NCBI RefSeq assembly: GCF_029784155.1
Contig: NW_026598556.1
Location: forward strand, 1 to 64,000
Source: Uranotaenia lowii
Taxonomy: Eukaryota > Arthropoda > Insecta > Diptera > Culicidae
Direction of reading: 5' to 3'
Length of the DNA: 64,000 nt
Below, one piece after another: positions 22,546 to 34,300 of this stretch. Under the pieces are notes generated by a model, which saw only the letters and a program-made list of their open reading frames with translations, made no database searches and was not told the origin of the DNA. Numbering within the stretch: the stretch's first letter is position 1; each line of letters opens with the position of its first letter. The translations under genes were made by a program, and so were the position numbers.

Positions 22546-25500
22546 ATTGATTCGCAAGACTGGTGTTTGTAATGTTTGTGGATTTAAAGCTGGTAGAACA
22601 ATAAATCGGCATCTGGTTGACATTTGCTTACGATTTGTTTACCGTCCGCCTGGTTTCTGATTGCGAATTTCTTTCCGATTCACCTGATTAAGCAATGCAT
22701 TCTTTCCTAAAAATAAGCTTAATTTTGTAATCAAAATCTGACCTCGCAGTTTGTTTAAAAGGAACATAAATTTGAATTTGAAAATTTAACCTATGAGTAT
22801 CACATGCAGTTCCACAGTTCCATGCAACAATGAAGCATTCGTTCGATCCCACATTTAGGTATGAGAACTTAATAGAAAGTTGCGAAACCTTCGGTTTCAC
22901 AATCAAACAAACGTACAAGAAGCTCCCAACCGCTAGCTGATAAATCAAACCTCTCTCGATTTGCTGGCTTAGGGGTTTCATAAATCCGACTTTATCGGCA
23001 TCGCCGGCTTCGGTACTCAAATTCAACAGAGAAAATCAATCAATAGCGTTCCTGGCCTAACAACAACTAGATCAAAATGTTCTCTGCATTTTTGTTGCAT
23101 AATTACCGGCGCTGCCGGCAGCATACAGTCATTCAACATTAGAGGTTGGCATAACCGATTTTTTTTGTTTCGTATTGTTTTCCCTCCAAGTCCGCTAAGC
23201 TAACCGTTAATCGGCAAGGCGATATCAGTAAAGAGGCCCATACGCGTGGGAGTTTCTCATCCACCACACGGGCGTCCAACTCGTAGAGTTGGTTAGTTAG
23301 CTCGGTTAGTTCTTGGCTGCCGTATGGTCCATGTTAATTCAATCAGACCGTATAGTACAGAATATGTTCGCGGTGGAACTTCTGGAGGCCAGGCCTCACA
23401 TCGAGCGAGCCGGAAGGTGCGGCAAAATACATATTATATGCAGCTAAGGGCTCGAAGCTTTCCTGCGGTGGGAAACGCGACAGCCTGCGCGCGACGCCGT
23501 TCGCGCAATAGATTGCTGCCGAGCGCCAAACGCGATGATGATGATGACGACGACGACGACGGCGGCATCGTTGCATATGGAAGATTATTGTTGCTGGTGG
23601 TGGGTGAGTCAAGCGACTCTGCAGCCCTGAACGGTTTCGCAGTTTCACTCCGGCAACTGACGGTACGGTATCGCGGGGCGTTTTGGTTAGTCTGTCTGTC
23701 TGTCTGTCTGTCACAGAAAACGGTTTTGCGCATCGCGACGCTGCTTCTATCGGGTGGAAGCGCACGGTTTTGAGCCAAAGCTCGTCAATATCAGCCAGTC
23801 AGTCGGTCACGGATCGTTGAGGCCGGTCCGGTCCGGTATATCACGACGACTTCCGCACCCGTCCGCTCTCTTCCTGGTCCTAATCAAAGTGTTCCGCACA
23901 CATCCTCCTTTCGGTGCAATTATTTGCCCAGGTACTTGTCGAATCCGTAGAGTCGCGCATGATAACAGCGGAAAAAAAAAACGGTACGGCCCATCGGAAT
24001 AATTGCTGTGCCTCGGTTCAATTACAATTTCAAAATAGTGTACACAAGGCAATCCGGCACCTGCGTGTGCGGTTTTCAGCTATTGCTTCGCAACTCATTC
24101 GATTGAGAGAAGCGAAAAAAAAAACACAAACGGAAAAGGGCAAACAGCTGCGGCGCGGCCGCTGATCCAACGACGGTGAATCAATCAAGAAAAACCTTTA
24201 CAACTAATTCAGTGCTTGTGTCGAAAAAATCCAGTTCAATCGGCCTTTGTGGCTGCTCGGTCGGTCAAGGCGCAGTGGATTTATGTCTTCCTCCTAGAGA
24301 TTCCACACCATTGGACCGACAAAAGGGCCTCAAAGCCCGTACGCGGATGTAATTTCCTACCTTCCGAGAGTCCTTCGTGTTTGCATCCATCGTGTGAAAA
24401 AATCCAGAGTGAAGAAATCCATCCCAAAACACACAGGTTCCGATAGTTGAAAGGGAGTGCATCCTTTAGGACCGGAAGTATTTCTTGCCTCCTTTCTTCA
24501 CATTCTTTCCGGTGCTGCTCTGCTTGAATCGGAACTTCCTAATTGTATTGTAATTTGTGTGTGCTCTTGCATCGAGTACGGGATTCAGGAAACGAAGTTT
24601 TCTCGAGCTCACAAGTGTTCCCGCGTTGGACCCCGGGAATCGAAAACATCCCTCTACGGGAGAAAAAAAACCTGTAAATAAACAGAGAAAGCGAGAAAAA
24701 AATCAGTGAAGTAACAAGCGAAACATTCGTTTCGGGGCAAGGTACACAACTATCAATCGTTTTCCAAAGGAGGATAAAAAAACCCATGTGAAGAAATCCC
24801 AGCCTACTCTTTTTAGCGTTGTTGCGATCGATGATGGGATGAAGTGCATGTGAATAAACAAATGAGAACGTCTCGGACGACGCAAGGCGTCGTTGCTGGG
24901 TTGCGTAGCGCGCGCACAGTGGCGCGACGCATGGTCTGGTGGGAAGTGTTGAAAGTGATGTAAACAAAAGCGTAGCGAGCGTCTCAACGAAATTGGAGCA
25001 GCCGCAGCAGCCAGTGTTCGAAAAGATCATTAGTTTCTTTGCCGGACGATTATACGAGATCGTTCGTTCTTCCCAACAATAGCCGAAAAAAAGGCAATAC
25101 ATAAATATGATGCACGATCGCGACCGCCGCCGCCGCCACTTGGTGTGAACGCCAGAAGTGTAAACAACCAAACAACTCGGGAGGGATCAGAACTTACTAT
25201 CCGACCGCAGAAGCATTTTTTTTTAAATCTTATTTTGCAGCGCTGTTTGGCGCAAAACTGAAGCAACGATTTAATTAAAAATCTGATGATATGCAATCCT
25301 TTTGCATCGTACGCATGAAGGTTGTTTGAATCCAACCAACCCAGTCAGTGGTTTAAATCTTTCGGTACAATCAAAATTGACATAATGATATAATTAGCAT
25401 GTATACGCGCGTCGCGCGCGCATTTTGCCAAGATTGTTAACGCCTGAAGTTCTCCCTTTATATTTACAATCAAAAGCCAGCGCCCGCTAAATGTGTACCC

Positions 25501-25600
25501 AGCAGTGGAAGAAGATGGTTGCAGAAGCACACTCCATCATGCTCCAATTAGCCGCAAATGAATGCGTTCATACGCCCTGACGGTTTCCCCCTAATTCCTT
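22546..25600 (+). other. GC-richer intron segment, possible promoter or leader region
   Basis: From about 23300 to 25200 the sequence is less AT-rich than its surroundings. It has a GATGATGACGACGACGAC run (23534-23560), TCTG tetranucleotides (23693-23711), an insect initiator-like CAGTCAGTCGGTCACG (about 23798-23813), and repeated CATGTGAAGAAATCC or GTGAAGAAATCC words at 24410 and 24785. This could be an alternative first-exon region of the gene around it, but I could not fix an exon. The frames at 23324-23773 and 24539-25171 lack domains. Confidence 0.3.
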
Positions 25601-26837
25601 CTTCAGTCTCAAGAAGAGAGGGAAGGACTCCGCCCCACCCGGAGCTAATCTTTACTTTACTGTATGTAGATAAAATTGTGCGATATGCTTGTCGCTTCCC
25701 TATCCCTCAAGTTTGTCGACCAACGACGACTTGACTTGAATCGTTCCGATTGTATTTTCCATACCTACATTGCAAACCGGAACCTGAGGATGACTGACAA
25801 GTTTAACACTATGCTGCCGCTGGATTTTCCACCCAAGAAATTATTACCATTTTAATGTTGGGGGAGTCTCATCTTCCCTGGTCCCTGCATTCTTAGTTGC
25901 ATTTTTTATCATTTCAACTGGCTTAGAAAAAATCAGTAACCGGAATCCACCTATTGCATGTAGGATTCATGTTTATAGACTACTTTTAAATCGTTCCCAG
26001 ATTTATGCAATTTCTGTTCTATTTTCAAACGCCTTTGTTTAGGCAATACATGAATGTTACGTAACATAACATTGAAATGCCATTGAGTGTCCAATTTACT
26101 GATTTCGTCTTCTACCTATGATTTTTTGAGACTCCGCACAGAGAAATGCCGAAACATACCTTATTATTGATTTTGCTATCCTCCGCAGAACCCCTTCCAG
26201 AAATCCGTCTGAACTCGCTGCACTAAAAATGGTATCACCGTTTAAAGGCCGTCAACAGTTTTTCAAACTTTTTCGGTCGTAATCAAGTCGAATAAAGTAA
26301 AAAAAAATAATTTTTGATTTTTATAAAAATTGAACTTGACTCCACAAAATTTTTCAGATCCTCAAAAGCCTCTTTAGGAGTCTTCGAAACTTGAAGAGAC
26401 GCCTTGAAATGCTAGATTTCTCAAAGACTTTTCGAAATACTGTCGCGCTATACTCGAAACATCTTCAGACTTTTCGAAAAGTTTTTAGACATCTGTGTCG
26501 ACTGACTCCTTTTCAACTTACTGAACACCAATACTTCAGGATTGCGAAAAATTCTTCAGTATTTCTTTCAAACTTTCCGAAATTCTTCGGGACTGTTCGA
26601 AGCCCAATGGAAATTGGAACTTGTATTCAAAATATTAAAATTTTATGATAGTTTTTCAAAACATCCGAATTTCTTCAGAGCCTAATCTAAATTTTCTAGA
26701 AATTCGACGTGAAATCTCGAACTTTGTCTTGATTCCTTGACATTTTTGGGGAGGCTATTTATTTACATAGTTTTCCGTCTCACGACATAACTTGATGAAC
26801 ATAATTTACTCGGTCCATGCACGCTCCTTTGGCTAAA

Positions 26838-27010
26838 CTCAAAATTAAGTTGTTTTGGTTCAAAACAGCACTTCAGTGGCAGCCCTCAACTTTGAGTTCC
26901 TTGGCAGTTCGAACTCCGTTTTGAACCTCCGCGAGGAGGAAAAATGGAACTCAACTTTAAGTTCATAGAATCGAACTATGTTTTGAATTAAGGCCAAACT
27001 TAATTTTGAG
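26838..27010. mobile_element. MITE-like inverted repeat, 173 bp
   Basis: The left end CTCAAAATTAAGTT is repeated as AACTTAATTTTGAG at the right end. Weaker internal symmetry follows (GGTTCAAAACAG against CTATGTTTTGAATT). It is noncoding. Confidence 0.6.
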
Positions 27011-27039
27011 AACTAAAAAAAACGAGAGTGTGGCACCGT

Positions 27040-27305
27040 TCTCCAATTTCACGGGCATCCCAGATTCGCCAGATCTCGCTCCATTTGGTCTAACCACCTC
27101 GCTCGTTGCGCCCCTGCTTGTCTCGTTCCTACCGGATTCGTAGCGAATAGCAAAGAACGTTTTGCAGGACAGTCGTCCGGCATTCTTGCAGCATGTCCTG
27201 CCCAGTGTATCGATCCAGCCTTCGCGACCACGTCGCTCGAATACTGTGAGTGTGCGCAGGTCCTCTTCGAATCATATCCACGTCTGGGGAGGCTACAAAT
27301 GTTTA
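27040..27305 (-). pseudogene. Non-LTR retrotransposon C-terminal relic
   Basis: The minus-strand frame reads AGSIHWAGHAARMPDDCPAK, then NPVGTRQAGAQRARWLDQME and RDLANLGCP. This is the conserved tail downstream of the reverse transcriptase in many insect non-LTR elements (typical form RLRWAGHVARM...RPRARWLDQV). Only this tail remains. The related relic at 58.2-59.0 kb carries the same domain in plus orientation. Confidence 0.7.
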
Positions 27306-27344
27306 AAAGTCGAAGTTTCTGAAAATTTCTCAAAAGTTCTCAGG

Positions 27345-27470
27345 AGTGTAACTTAATTTATTGGCCTTATGGGATGTCCTTTTAAGAAATTTTATAGACG
27401 GATAGAAAGTTAGAAGAAATGAAAGATGGTGAAAATGACGGGTAGAATTTATTAGAAGCTTTAGATTAGA
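27345..27470 (+). repeat. Interspersed repeat family B, copy 2
   Basis: TAACTTAATTTATTGGCCTT, GGGATGTCCTTTTAAG, GAAATGAAAGATGGTGAAAAT and AGAATTTATTAGAAGC match copy 1 and the reverse complement of copy 3. It lies 4 bp left of the 217-bp MITE, so with copy 3 it forms an inverted pair around about 750 bp. Confidence 0.65.
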
Positions 27471-27474
27471 AGCC

Positions 27475-27691
27475 CACAAGCGGAAACTTGCAGTGCGAAC
27501 GAACAAAAAGATGGTATGTGATTGCTCAGATAAGCTCCCGTGAACTCAAGACGGATCTATCGATGTGTAGCCTTCTCAGTTTGTTATCATCGCGTTCGTT
27601 ACAACCGGGGTTTGGTTGCGAATCGTTACGGTAGCGTAGCGATTACCATCTTTTTTTTTTGTTGTTGTTGCACTGCAAGTTTCCGCTTGTG
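27475..27691. mobile_element. 217-bp MITE with perfect 21-bp terminal inverted repeats
   Basis: The left terminus begins CACAAGCGGAAACTTGCAGT (27475-27495) and the right terminus (27671-27691) is its exact reverse complement. Subterminal AAAGATGGTA and TACCATCTTT also pair. No convincing target duplication was seen. The small frame at 27576-27779 crosses the element end and is not a gene. Confidence 0.8.
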
Positions 27692-27854
27692 ACCCGAACC
27701 ACGCTTGGCCTACTAATGTGTAATGGTAGATGCAACAACATATTTTCAACTTCTGGCTTAAGCGATAAGAATTATACAAAATGGACGATATTCAACACTT
27801 TATTCGTACATCCTTAAAGTAGGCGGGAGAGCGCCAGTTTTGCTCTCAATGCAT

Positions 27855-28085
27855 GCAAAACGTTGCCAGCAACAATGTTTGATGCTTCTTTCATTGGAAT
27901 TTTTTTTCCAAATGAACCATCTGATTTTTAGCTATCTATCGTGTTTTATGCACTGCTTATCGCAGAGAGTAGAACACGGTTGTTTTCTCTTTTGAATCCC
28001 GCGCGGGAGACCACATTTGCAAGCCTGGAGGACTTTTTATCACATCCGATTTAAACCGACTTTAAGTAACAGTTTTTACGATCGT
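27855..28085 (-). repeat. Interspersed repeat family A, copy 2
   Basis: Reverse complement of the repeat at 6215-6440, with the same order of landmarks (AAATCGGATGTGATAAAAAG, CGCGCGGG, GCAGTGCATAAAAC, GCTAAAAATCAGATGG, TTGTTGCTGGCAACG). Confidence 0.65.
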
Positions 28086-28220
28086 TTACTTATTTGGTAG
28101 GAATTGTGATTCGCATTAATATGGTTAACGATTTGAGCTATCATTCCTTAAGGAATTTTATGTTTGCTGAGCTGTATCTACCGCTACATAGTAGTTGGCT
28201 CGTGCAGACCAAAAATTGGA

Positions 28221-28400
28221 TATGTGATGATAGTGCTTCTAATAAATTCTAGCCACTCATTTTCATCATCTTTCATTTTTTCTCACTGTCCATAAGTTTA
28301 TAAAATGTCATAATCTTAAGATGTTTTTACTAAAAAGGACATCACTTTTCACCGATAACGTCGATAAATTAAGTAACCAACATAAATCACGGTGATTCTT
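28221..28400 (-). repeat. Interspersed repeat family B, copy 3
   Basis: On the minus strand: ATTTATGTTGGTTACTTAAT, TATCGGTGAAAAGTGATGTCC, TAGTAAAAACATCTTAAGAT and AGAAAAAATGAAAGATGATG. It is the most complete of the three copies. Confidence 0.65.
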
Positions 28401-30570
28401 CTCTTCATGTTCTGAAGATTTCTCAAAGGTATGAGCTTTGGAACTACTCGAAACTGCTCGAAACATTCCACCATTTTTCGATAGATCTGTGCCATCAAAT
28501 TTCCCTGGCGTCTGTTGAAATCTTTTAGACTTCAAATTCCTTTTGAACTGGTTGAACGTTCCAAAATTTCTTCGGGGCTAACCAAGGCTCAATAAGACAA
28601 TCGAAAAAATAATTAAACAGTCGAGTTCGATCTTTTCTACATTTTTTTTTGTCAGTTCACGTAATTTTGTGAAATTTTATGTGACATCTTGAAAATCTTC
28701 AGCCCAGTACTATGAAGTTCTTGAGAATGTGAATTCTGAAATTGTCTTGGGATTTCCCAACATTTTTCTAAATATCTATGCAGTCCAATCTCTTCCGGAC
28801 TTACTGAACACCTGCAACACTTCATGGAATTTTACGAGATACCCTCAAAATTGTCCTAATTCTTATTATCAACATTTTTCAACAAGTTAAAAACCTCCTC
28901 AAATTTTCCAAAACTTTTGAGTTCTGACTCTGATGGCTGGAAGGTTGCGCAGAACTCAAGTCAAATTTTCCTTTAGTTTTTCAACATATTCCAAACAAAT
29001 TCAGGACATTCTGAAAGACTTCCAAAAGTTCCACCGTTCTATGATAATAATTAAAAACACCTTTTGCAACGGCCACGTGACAATTTGGATTTCCTCCAGA
29101 AACAGAACGCGTTGGCATTGAAAACCGTTGCGGTTTAGTACAAGTTTCACACATTTTAGTACAACGGCTCCAGGACGCGATGCTCCTTTGTGGTCTGGTA
29201 AATCGAACGAAATTCAACATCTTAAAATTGAGTTATGAGCGGCCTTCTTAACCATTTTTCGTAGGAAAAATTGCTAGCATGAAAAGCGATCGACGAATTA
29301 TCATTCCTGTCAGGATGTCCCACGCAAAAATGTTCAACAATCTAAATTTCTCTGATGTTAAAATGGTTTAAATCAGATAAAGGTGGCCCCGAATGAAAGT
29401 TCCACCCTCCAACAGTGCTACAATAATCGTGACGTCCTTCGTTTGGTCCAAGAAAATGTTTTCCAAAACAGAGCGAAACTGCATGGTGGAAACTTTGGAA
29501 AGTAAAGATTGTTTGGAAAAACAATTTCTCTGCACAGCCTTCGAGACGCACACCTCAACAGCATTTCGGAGCCGTATCGCGGATTATCAACCACCACGCA
29601 CGTTTCTATTTCTTTTTCCAACTTTCGTGGTATAAACTTTCGAACTTTAGCTGTCTATTTTGGTGATCATTTTCTAGTGACATTATTGGTTAATATTTTT
29701 TCCTTCCTCTCAAAAGGAGAACGCAAACAAACCGGTAGAAGGAATTTTATCACGTTTACGGGTGACGACGACGCCAATATCCTCTCGATGGTGTGTTGTT
29801 ATCTTATCACGAATCAGACCAGCCGCTCGTTACAAAAACATCGTGTAAGTGTCACTTATGCGAAATTTCCGCGTCGGCAAACAACGACGAATGAATATTC
29901 GATTTGCAACTTTGGGGTTTGGTGCGCTATTTCCATCCGTGATAACGGCGATTCGCGATAAGCAAACAGCAGATCCGGAGGGATATTGGGTGTAAGGAAC
30001 TTTATGAATGATTTATCCAAAATAAAGCAAAATCCTGATAGTGTGGAGCAGTACGATCTGCCTTCTTGCTTACCAGCTGTCAGGGGCACGTATTCCGTTT
30101 CTTCAATATAGGGACAACAGTACCTTTTTCTCTTTGTGGAAGTTAGTTTGTAAGAAAAGCGTAGAGCTAAGGGAAGCCAAAAAAAAACTTATACAATTTC
30201 CATCCCTTGCTTGTTCGTATCGTAAGACGGAGTCTTGAGAATTTGATGCTTACGCGTAGGGGAAAAATAAACGATGTGTGTGCTCTATGCGCTACTCTCC
30301 AGACTAGAACAACTGTCATCTAGGGCGGACGTGCTCTCGTGGATATTTTTTTCTTTCGTCTCCCTAACATGGCTTTGAACTATAAAATCAAGAAAATATA
30401 CTCTCGGAAACTATTTCAAGGTGTACGATGATATGCTCACTCGAATCAATTTCCAGACCGATTCCCCTGCGTGTAAAGGAATTTCAAACAAAAACATTCA
30501 AAGTTGGATTGGTTTGCTGCAGGCAGGAAGACCGGGCCTACCGAAATGAGAAAAAATAGTGCTCGCGGCG
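28401..30570 (+). other. Intron sequence, no gene recognised
   Basis: 28420-28930 resembles 26260-26740 in carrying diffuse CTTTTCGAAA or TTCAGGACT words, possibly remnants of one degenerate repeat family. Frames at 29342-29961 occur on both strands without domains. Confidence 0.4.
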
Positions 30571-30922
30571 CTTGTGGACAAAAATTTCGACGCTAGTTCA
30601 GCGATGAACTGTCGTCGGAAGTGGAAGCATTGCGCCCTTGTGCTGTGTCAAAAGTTCGTGACTACCGTGTGTGATTTTTTTTTAATTTGAACTATCTCTC
30701 GGACACATGTTTCGAGCTGTATTATTGAAGGAACAAAGCCGAATCCGGTTAATGGTCCACAATACTGTTCACCGTTGTTATTACTATTCTACTCGTGCCC
30801 AGCAGCTCCATCTGCAGCCGATGGTATCGAAGCGAAAGTGTAATTTGCGAATCGAATCAGTAGTGCGCCCCCAAAAATGTTCAATAACGACGCTAACGTG
30901 CTAGTAGCGGCTCAGGTTCAGA
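30570..30922 (+). promoter_or_regulatory. Probable 5' leader of the short-start siz transcript, with uORF
   Basis: Stops in all relevant frames separate this segment from the ATG at 30923 (TAGTAG at 30902-30907 is close upstream), so the chosen start is the first in its frame. A 65-codon upstream frame (30707-30904) ends 18 bases before the main ATG. If transcribed, it would reduce or condition initiation at 30923. The transcription start was not located. Confidence 0.4.
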
Positions 30923-31377
30923 ATGGCGCTGGACGGTGGCGATGAGGCCACCAACAAAGACTCGAACAATAACAACAACTGCCATAATATTGCTGCCAGT
31001 GACAATGATACTCGACCGGAACTTCCGGAGTGCGATTGTGTGTGCTCATGTTGCTGCCAATGTTTCACCTCCGAAAATGATGGACCACCAAATCGGGGAA
31101 CACAGGAAAGCCAAATAACGACGACGACGACGTCGACGACTATCGATCGAAGCCATGACTCGGACAATACTCAACTGGTGGCGCAGCGTCAGGAGCAGCT
31201 GGTGGTGAGACGTCGTCGTCGAAAGCGCCGTGCCAAGTCCGGTAACATCGAGGAGCTGCTGCTCGCCAATGGGGACACGCGTCCCAAGGGTGATGATTCC
31301 AAAAGTCTAGTCAAACAACCACCGAATCGACGCAACTCGGCCTACTGCGTCTGCAAGCTGGAGATAAAAATTGTCTG
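30923..31377 (+). CDS. siz: siz alternative first coding exon (Cys cluster, polybasic)
   Basis: The start context is TTCAGAATGG. The exon encodes [19 protein letters not shown], then the cluster [11 protein letters not shown] (about 34-44), then [20 protein letters not shown] and [16 protein letters not shown]. It ends with TG before GTAATT. The G at 34476 completes Trp, so this exon and exon 13526-13915 are interchangeable 5' partners of the IQ exon. Several adjacent Cys plus a basic patch would suit lipid modification and membrane binding; that is inference. Confidence 0.75.
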
Positions 31378-34300
31378 GTAATTTTGTCTAACATAAACAT
31401 AAATTTCAATTCCTCTCTGGAATGCTAATTTTAAGAGGCTACACCCTTTCCGAGTTCGAAAATTTCGAAAAAAAATAATTGATACACGTTGTCCGTCATC
31501 ACGGCGCGCTTTAGGTGACAGTTTCTAATTTTAACTGCGGTTTCTCTCCCGCAAGCCGTTGCCAATTCCAAACGTTGCTCTTTGTATGGATTTCAAAAGT
31601 CAGCTGCGCCATAACTATGTCATCTATATTGTATGTGTACCCCTAGAGTAGTTCTGATATTAATTAATTTTGTTAGGTAGAGCGCAAACGTTAAGGTCAA
31701 CGAATCGTAATTTTAACGAGTGATTCATTTAGGTGGTTTTTTTTCCTGCTCTCTATCTATACACATAAGAAGACGAACGTACAAACGCGACACGGGACAC
31801 CCGCACATCTCCCCCCTTGCCGCTTCTTTTCAATAAAATCAACTAAAGAAGATGCTCAGCCGGGGGCAAGGTTTTCGAGTCATGTTTCAAGAAGTCACTT
31901 ACTTATTTTCGGTGCACGTTTGCGTTTGCCTTTACGTGATATCAGTAGCAAGTTCTGTCCCACAGAGTGATATCGCCTGGCAGGGCGTAGATCACTGGAC
32001 CAGAACGTGTACTGCTGCGCTGAGCGTTCCACTTAGCTCCATACGCGTCGTCTGGTCTGACTGTTAGATTTCCTGTTTGTAAGTTGTGCCTGACTTTCCG
32101 GAACCAACTTTGTTCCAGCTGGAAAAGTTTACCGCACTGTTTGGTTTGTTTTGATAGTAGTTTGTGAAAGCCAACGGGACCAGCGATTAGCTTTGTCACT
32201 TTTGCCGATTGAAGCTTTAAATTAAAAATCTGTAACTAAATAGAAATACAGTTGTTTCTAGATAAAATGTAGTTGTGTTCAACATATAATTTTTAATGAA
32301 AAAGGACTGAGAATTTTATTAAATGAATAATTCTCAATTTTCTCAAACTAGAAACCCCTTTCTGACATCAATCGAGTAAACGGTTTGAAACTGACTTGTT
32401 TTATTTCTTTTTCCAAGGAATTTCAAATCAAGATGATTTTTACATTCAGAGAAATTCTGTAGAATTTTTTGAATAAATATTGCAGAAACGTTGCTTTTTT
32501 TGAGAACATTCGGTCCGAAAATAGACGACATTCGGTCCAACCGACCGAATCTTCACGGACAGGGTTGATGTCAACTGTCAAAAACACTGCAAAAAAGTGC
32601 AATGTTATTATTACTTCCTAATGCTGGAAGACAGCACATTCTAAAATTTGATGAATATGAATTATGTATGACGCAACTTCAATACTGTTCTAAAGAACAT
32701 TGCAAAACTTTTCCCAAATCGTTCGAATCAACGATCCTATCGATTTCAAATAAAACTCAACAATATTTTCCGAACATTTGCAAATTTTTTGCTTTTCGTG
32801 GAAGAATTTGGCCCGTACTTCGATCACTGACCATACTGACTGGACTCTCGATTTCGTTTGTTGGATAATTTTTCCAACAGTACGCAATATTGATTCCAGA
32901 GTGCGCATCGATCGATCGATCGATGAAGAAATGCTATCCCAGTTAGAAAGTGCCACCCAACTTACGAAAAAAAACAGGCAATTCAGACGATAAAATCGGG
33001 CTAAACAGGTACATTTTTCCTACAGGGCATTTGTATCGGAAAAATGGTAGGTTCGCCACCTACCGTCGGTATTGCGAACCTGCTAAATTTGACGAAAAAA
33101 ATTTGCCAGAAAATGTTCGAACTTTTGTTCTAATGCCATAATTCGTTTTCATCTGGTGGAAAGATGGTTGTGCACCAACTGCTGTCATCTTCATATAAAA
33201 AAAAACGCTTTGACAGCACTTGGTGCACTACCGGTGCACCACCAGGATGAAAACGAATATGGCATAAGTGTCCTGTCAGTATGATCAGTGCTTCGATCTC
33301 ATCGATCTAATCTTTCCGCACATTCTTGAATTTGATGAATATTTCACAAATATCGTTTCAAATGTTTATAGATATTTCAACTTTTTCACAAACCCACTCA
33401 ATTATTGTTTATACCTAATCCACCTCTTCACTTAAATGTTCGTTAATCGTCATCATTGGATAATCAAACTTTGATCAAATCAAAAGCGCGCTCTCGAGAT
33501 TAATAAGTCAAATCTTTCGCCACTTTTCACATTTCCACCCAAGCCGATATCTGCCAAAGACATCTCAAGTGCACCGGTCAGAAAAATCAAAACAAATCAT
33601 CGCACCCAAAGATGGGCGGAAATTCCTACCTGCGCTCTCTTCAATTAATGGCCTATATAAAACGCCCTTTTGGATATAAGCTTCTCGAGAACGCAATCGA
33701 CTTGGCAATTAATATAAAGATACGCGTGCATCTTCCTGTAGAGTGGAGGATGTCTTGGCTGGAGTATCTCTCCCTACACCTTTTTTGCATCAAATGATGG
33801 TATTGCATGAATCTTGGTCTCGTTTTTGACCGGACAGCGACAGCGACGTAAACAAATCCAAATCCCATCTCATCCGTCCGTTTGGACACTCACAAACAAG
33901 CTTGCCAAAGACGCCTGCGTCCCTTTCCAAACCGTTTCACTGACTTTGTCTCCTTGGCTACTGACATGAAAGGCTAAATTTAGAGAACTCTTTCCTCCTA
34001 CTGGCACGTATTCTTTGTGGTACCGCATCAAGCACATTTGTACTGACTACCGTAAAGATGTTGTTTTTCGGTTGGACCCCACAAGGCTATACTAGAACGT
34101 AGTAAATTCTTTTCGAGAAAATGCTGCACACCCTAATAGTGTACGGCGCACAGAAGTGAAATTTACAACTAACCGTAACGTATAGACCGACTGTTTTTTT
34201 TTTGGTCTCGACTGCCTGTCCTGCTGGGACAAATTAAATCACTTTTTTGTCCCCATCGGCGGCATCGACACCGAGAAGCGTCACTTAACTCGACCGGTAG

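Noticed and set aside
23324..23773. 149-codon frame with Asp run, and two opposing frames
   Set aside because: Three overlapping frames on both strands, repeats (GAC)n and (TCTG)n, and no domain. More likely a GC-richer regulatory or leader segment.
24539..25171. 210-codon minus-strand frame
   Set aside because: No recognisable domain, antisense to the siz intron, and frameshifted overlaps with other frames. No splice or start support.
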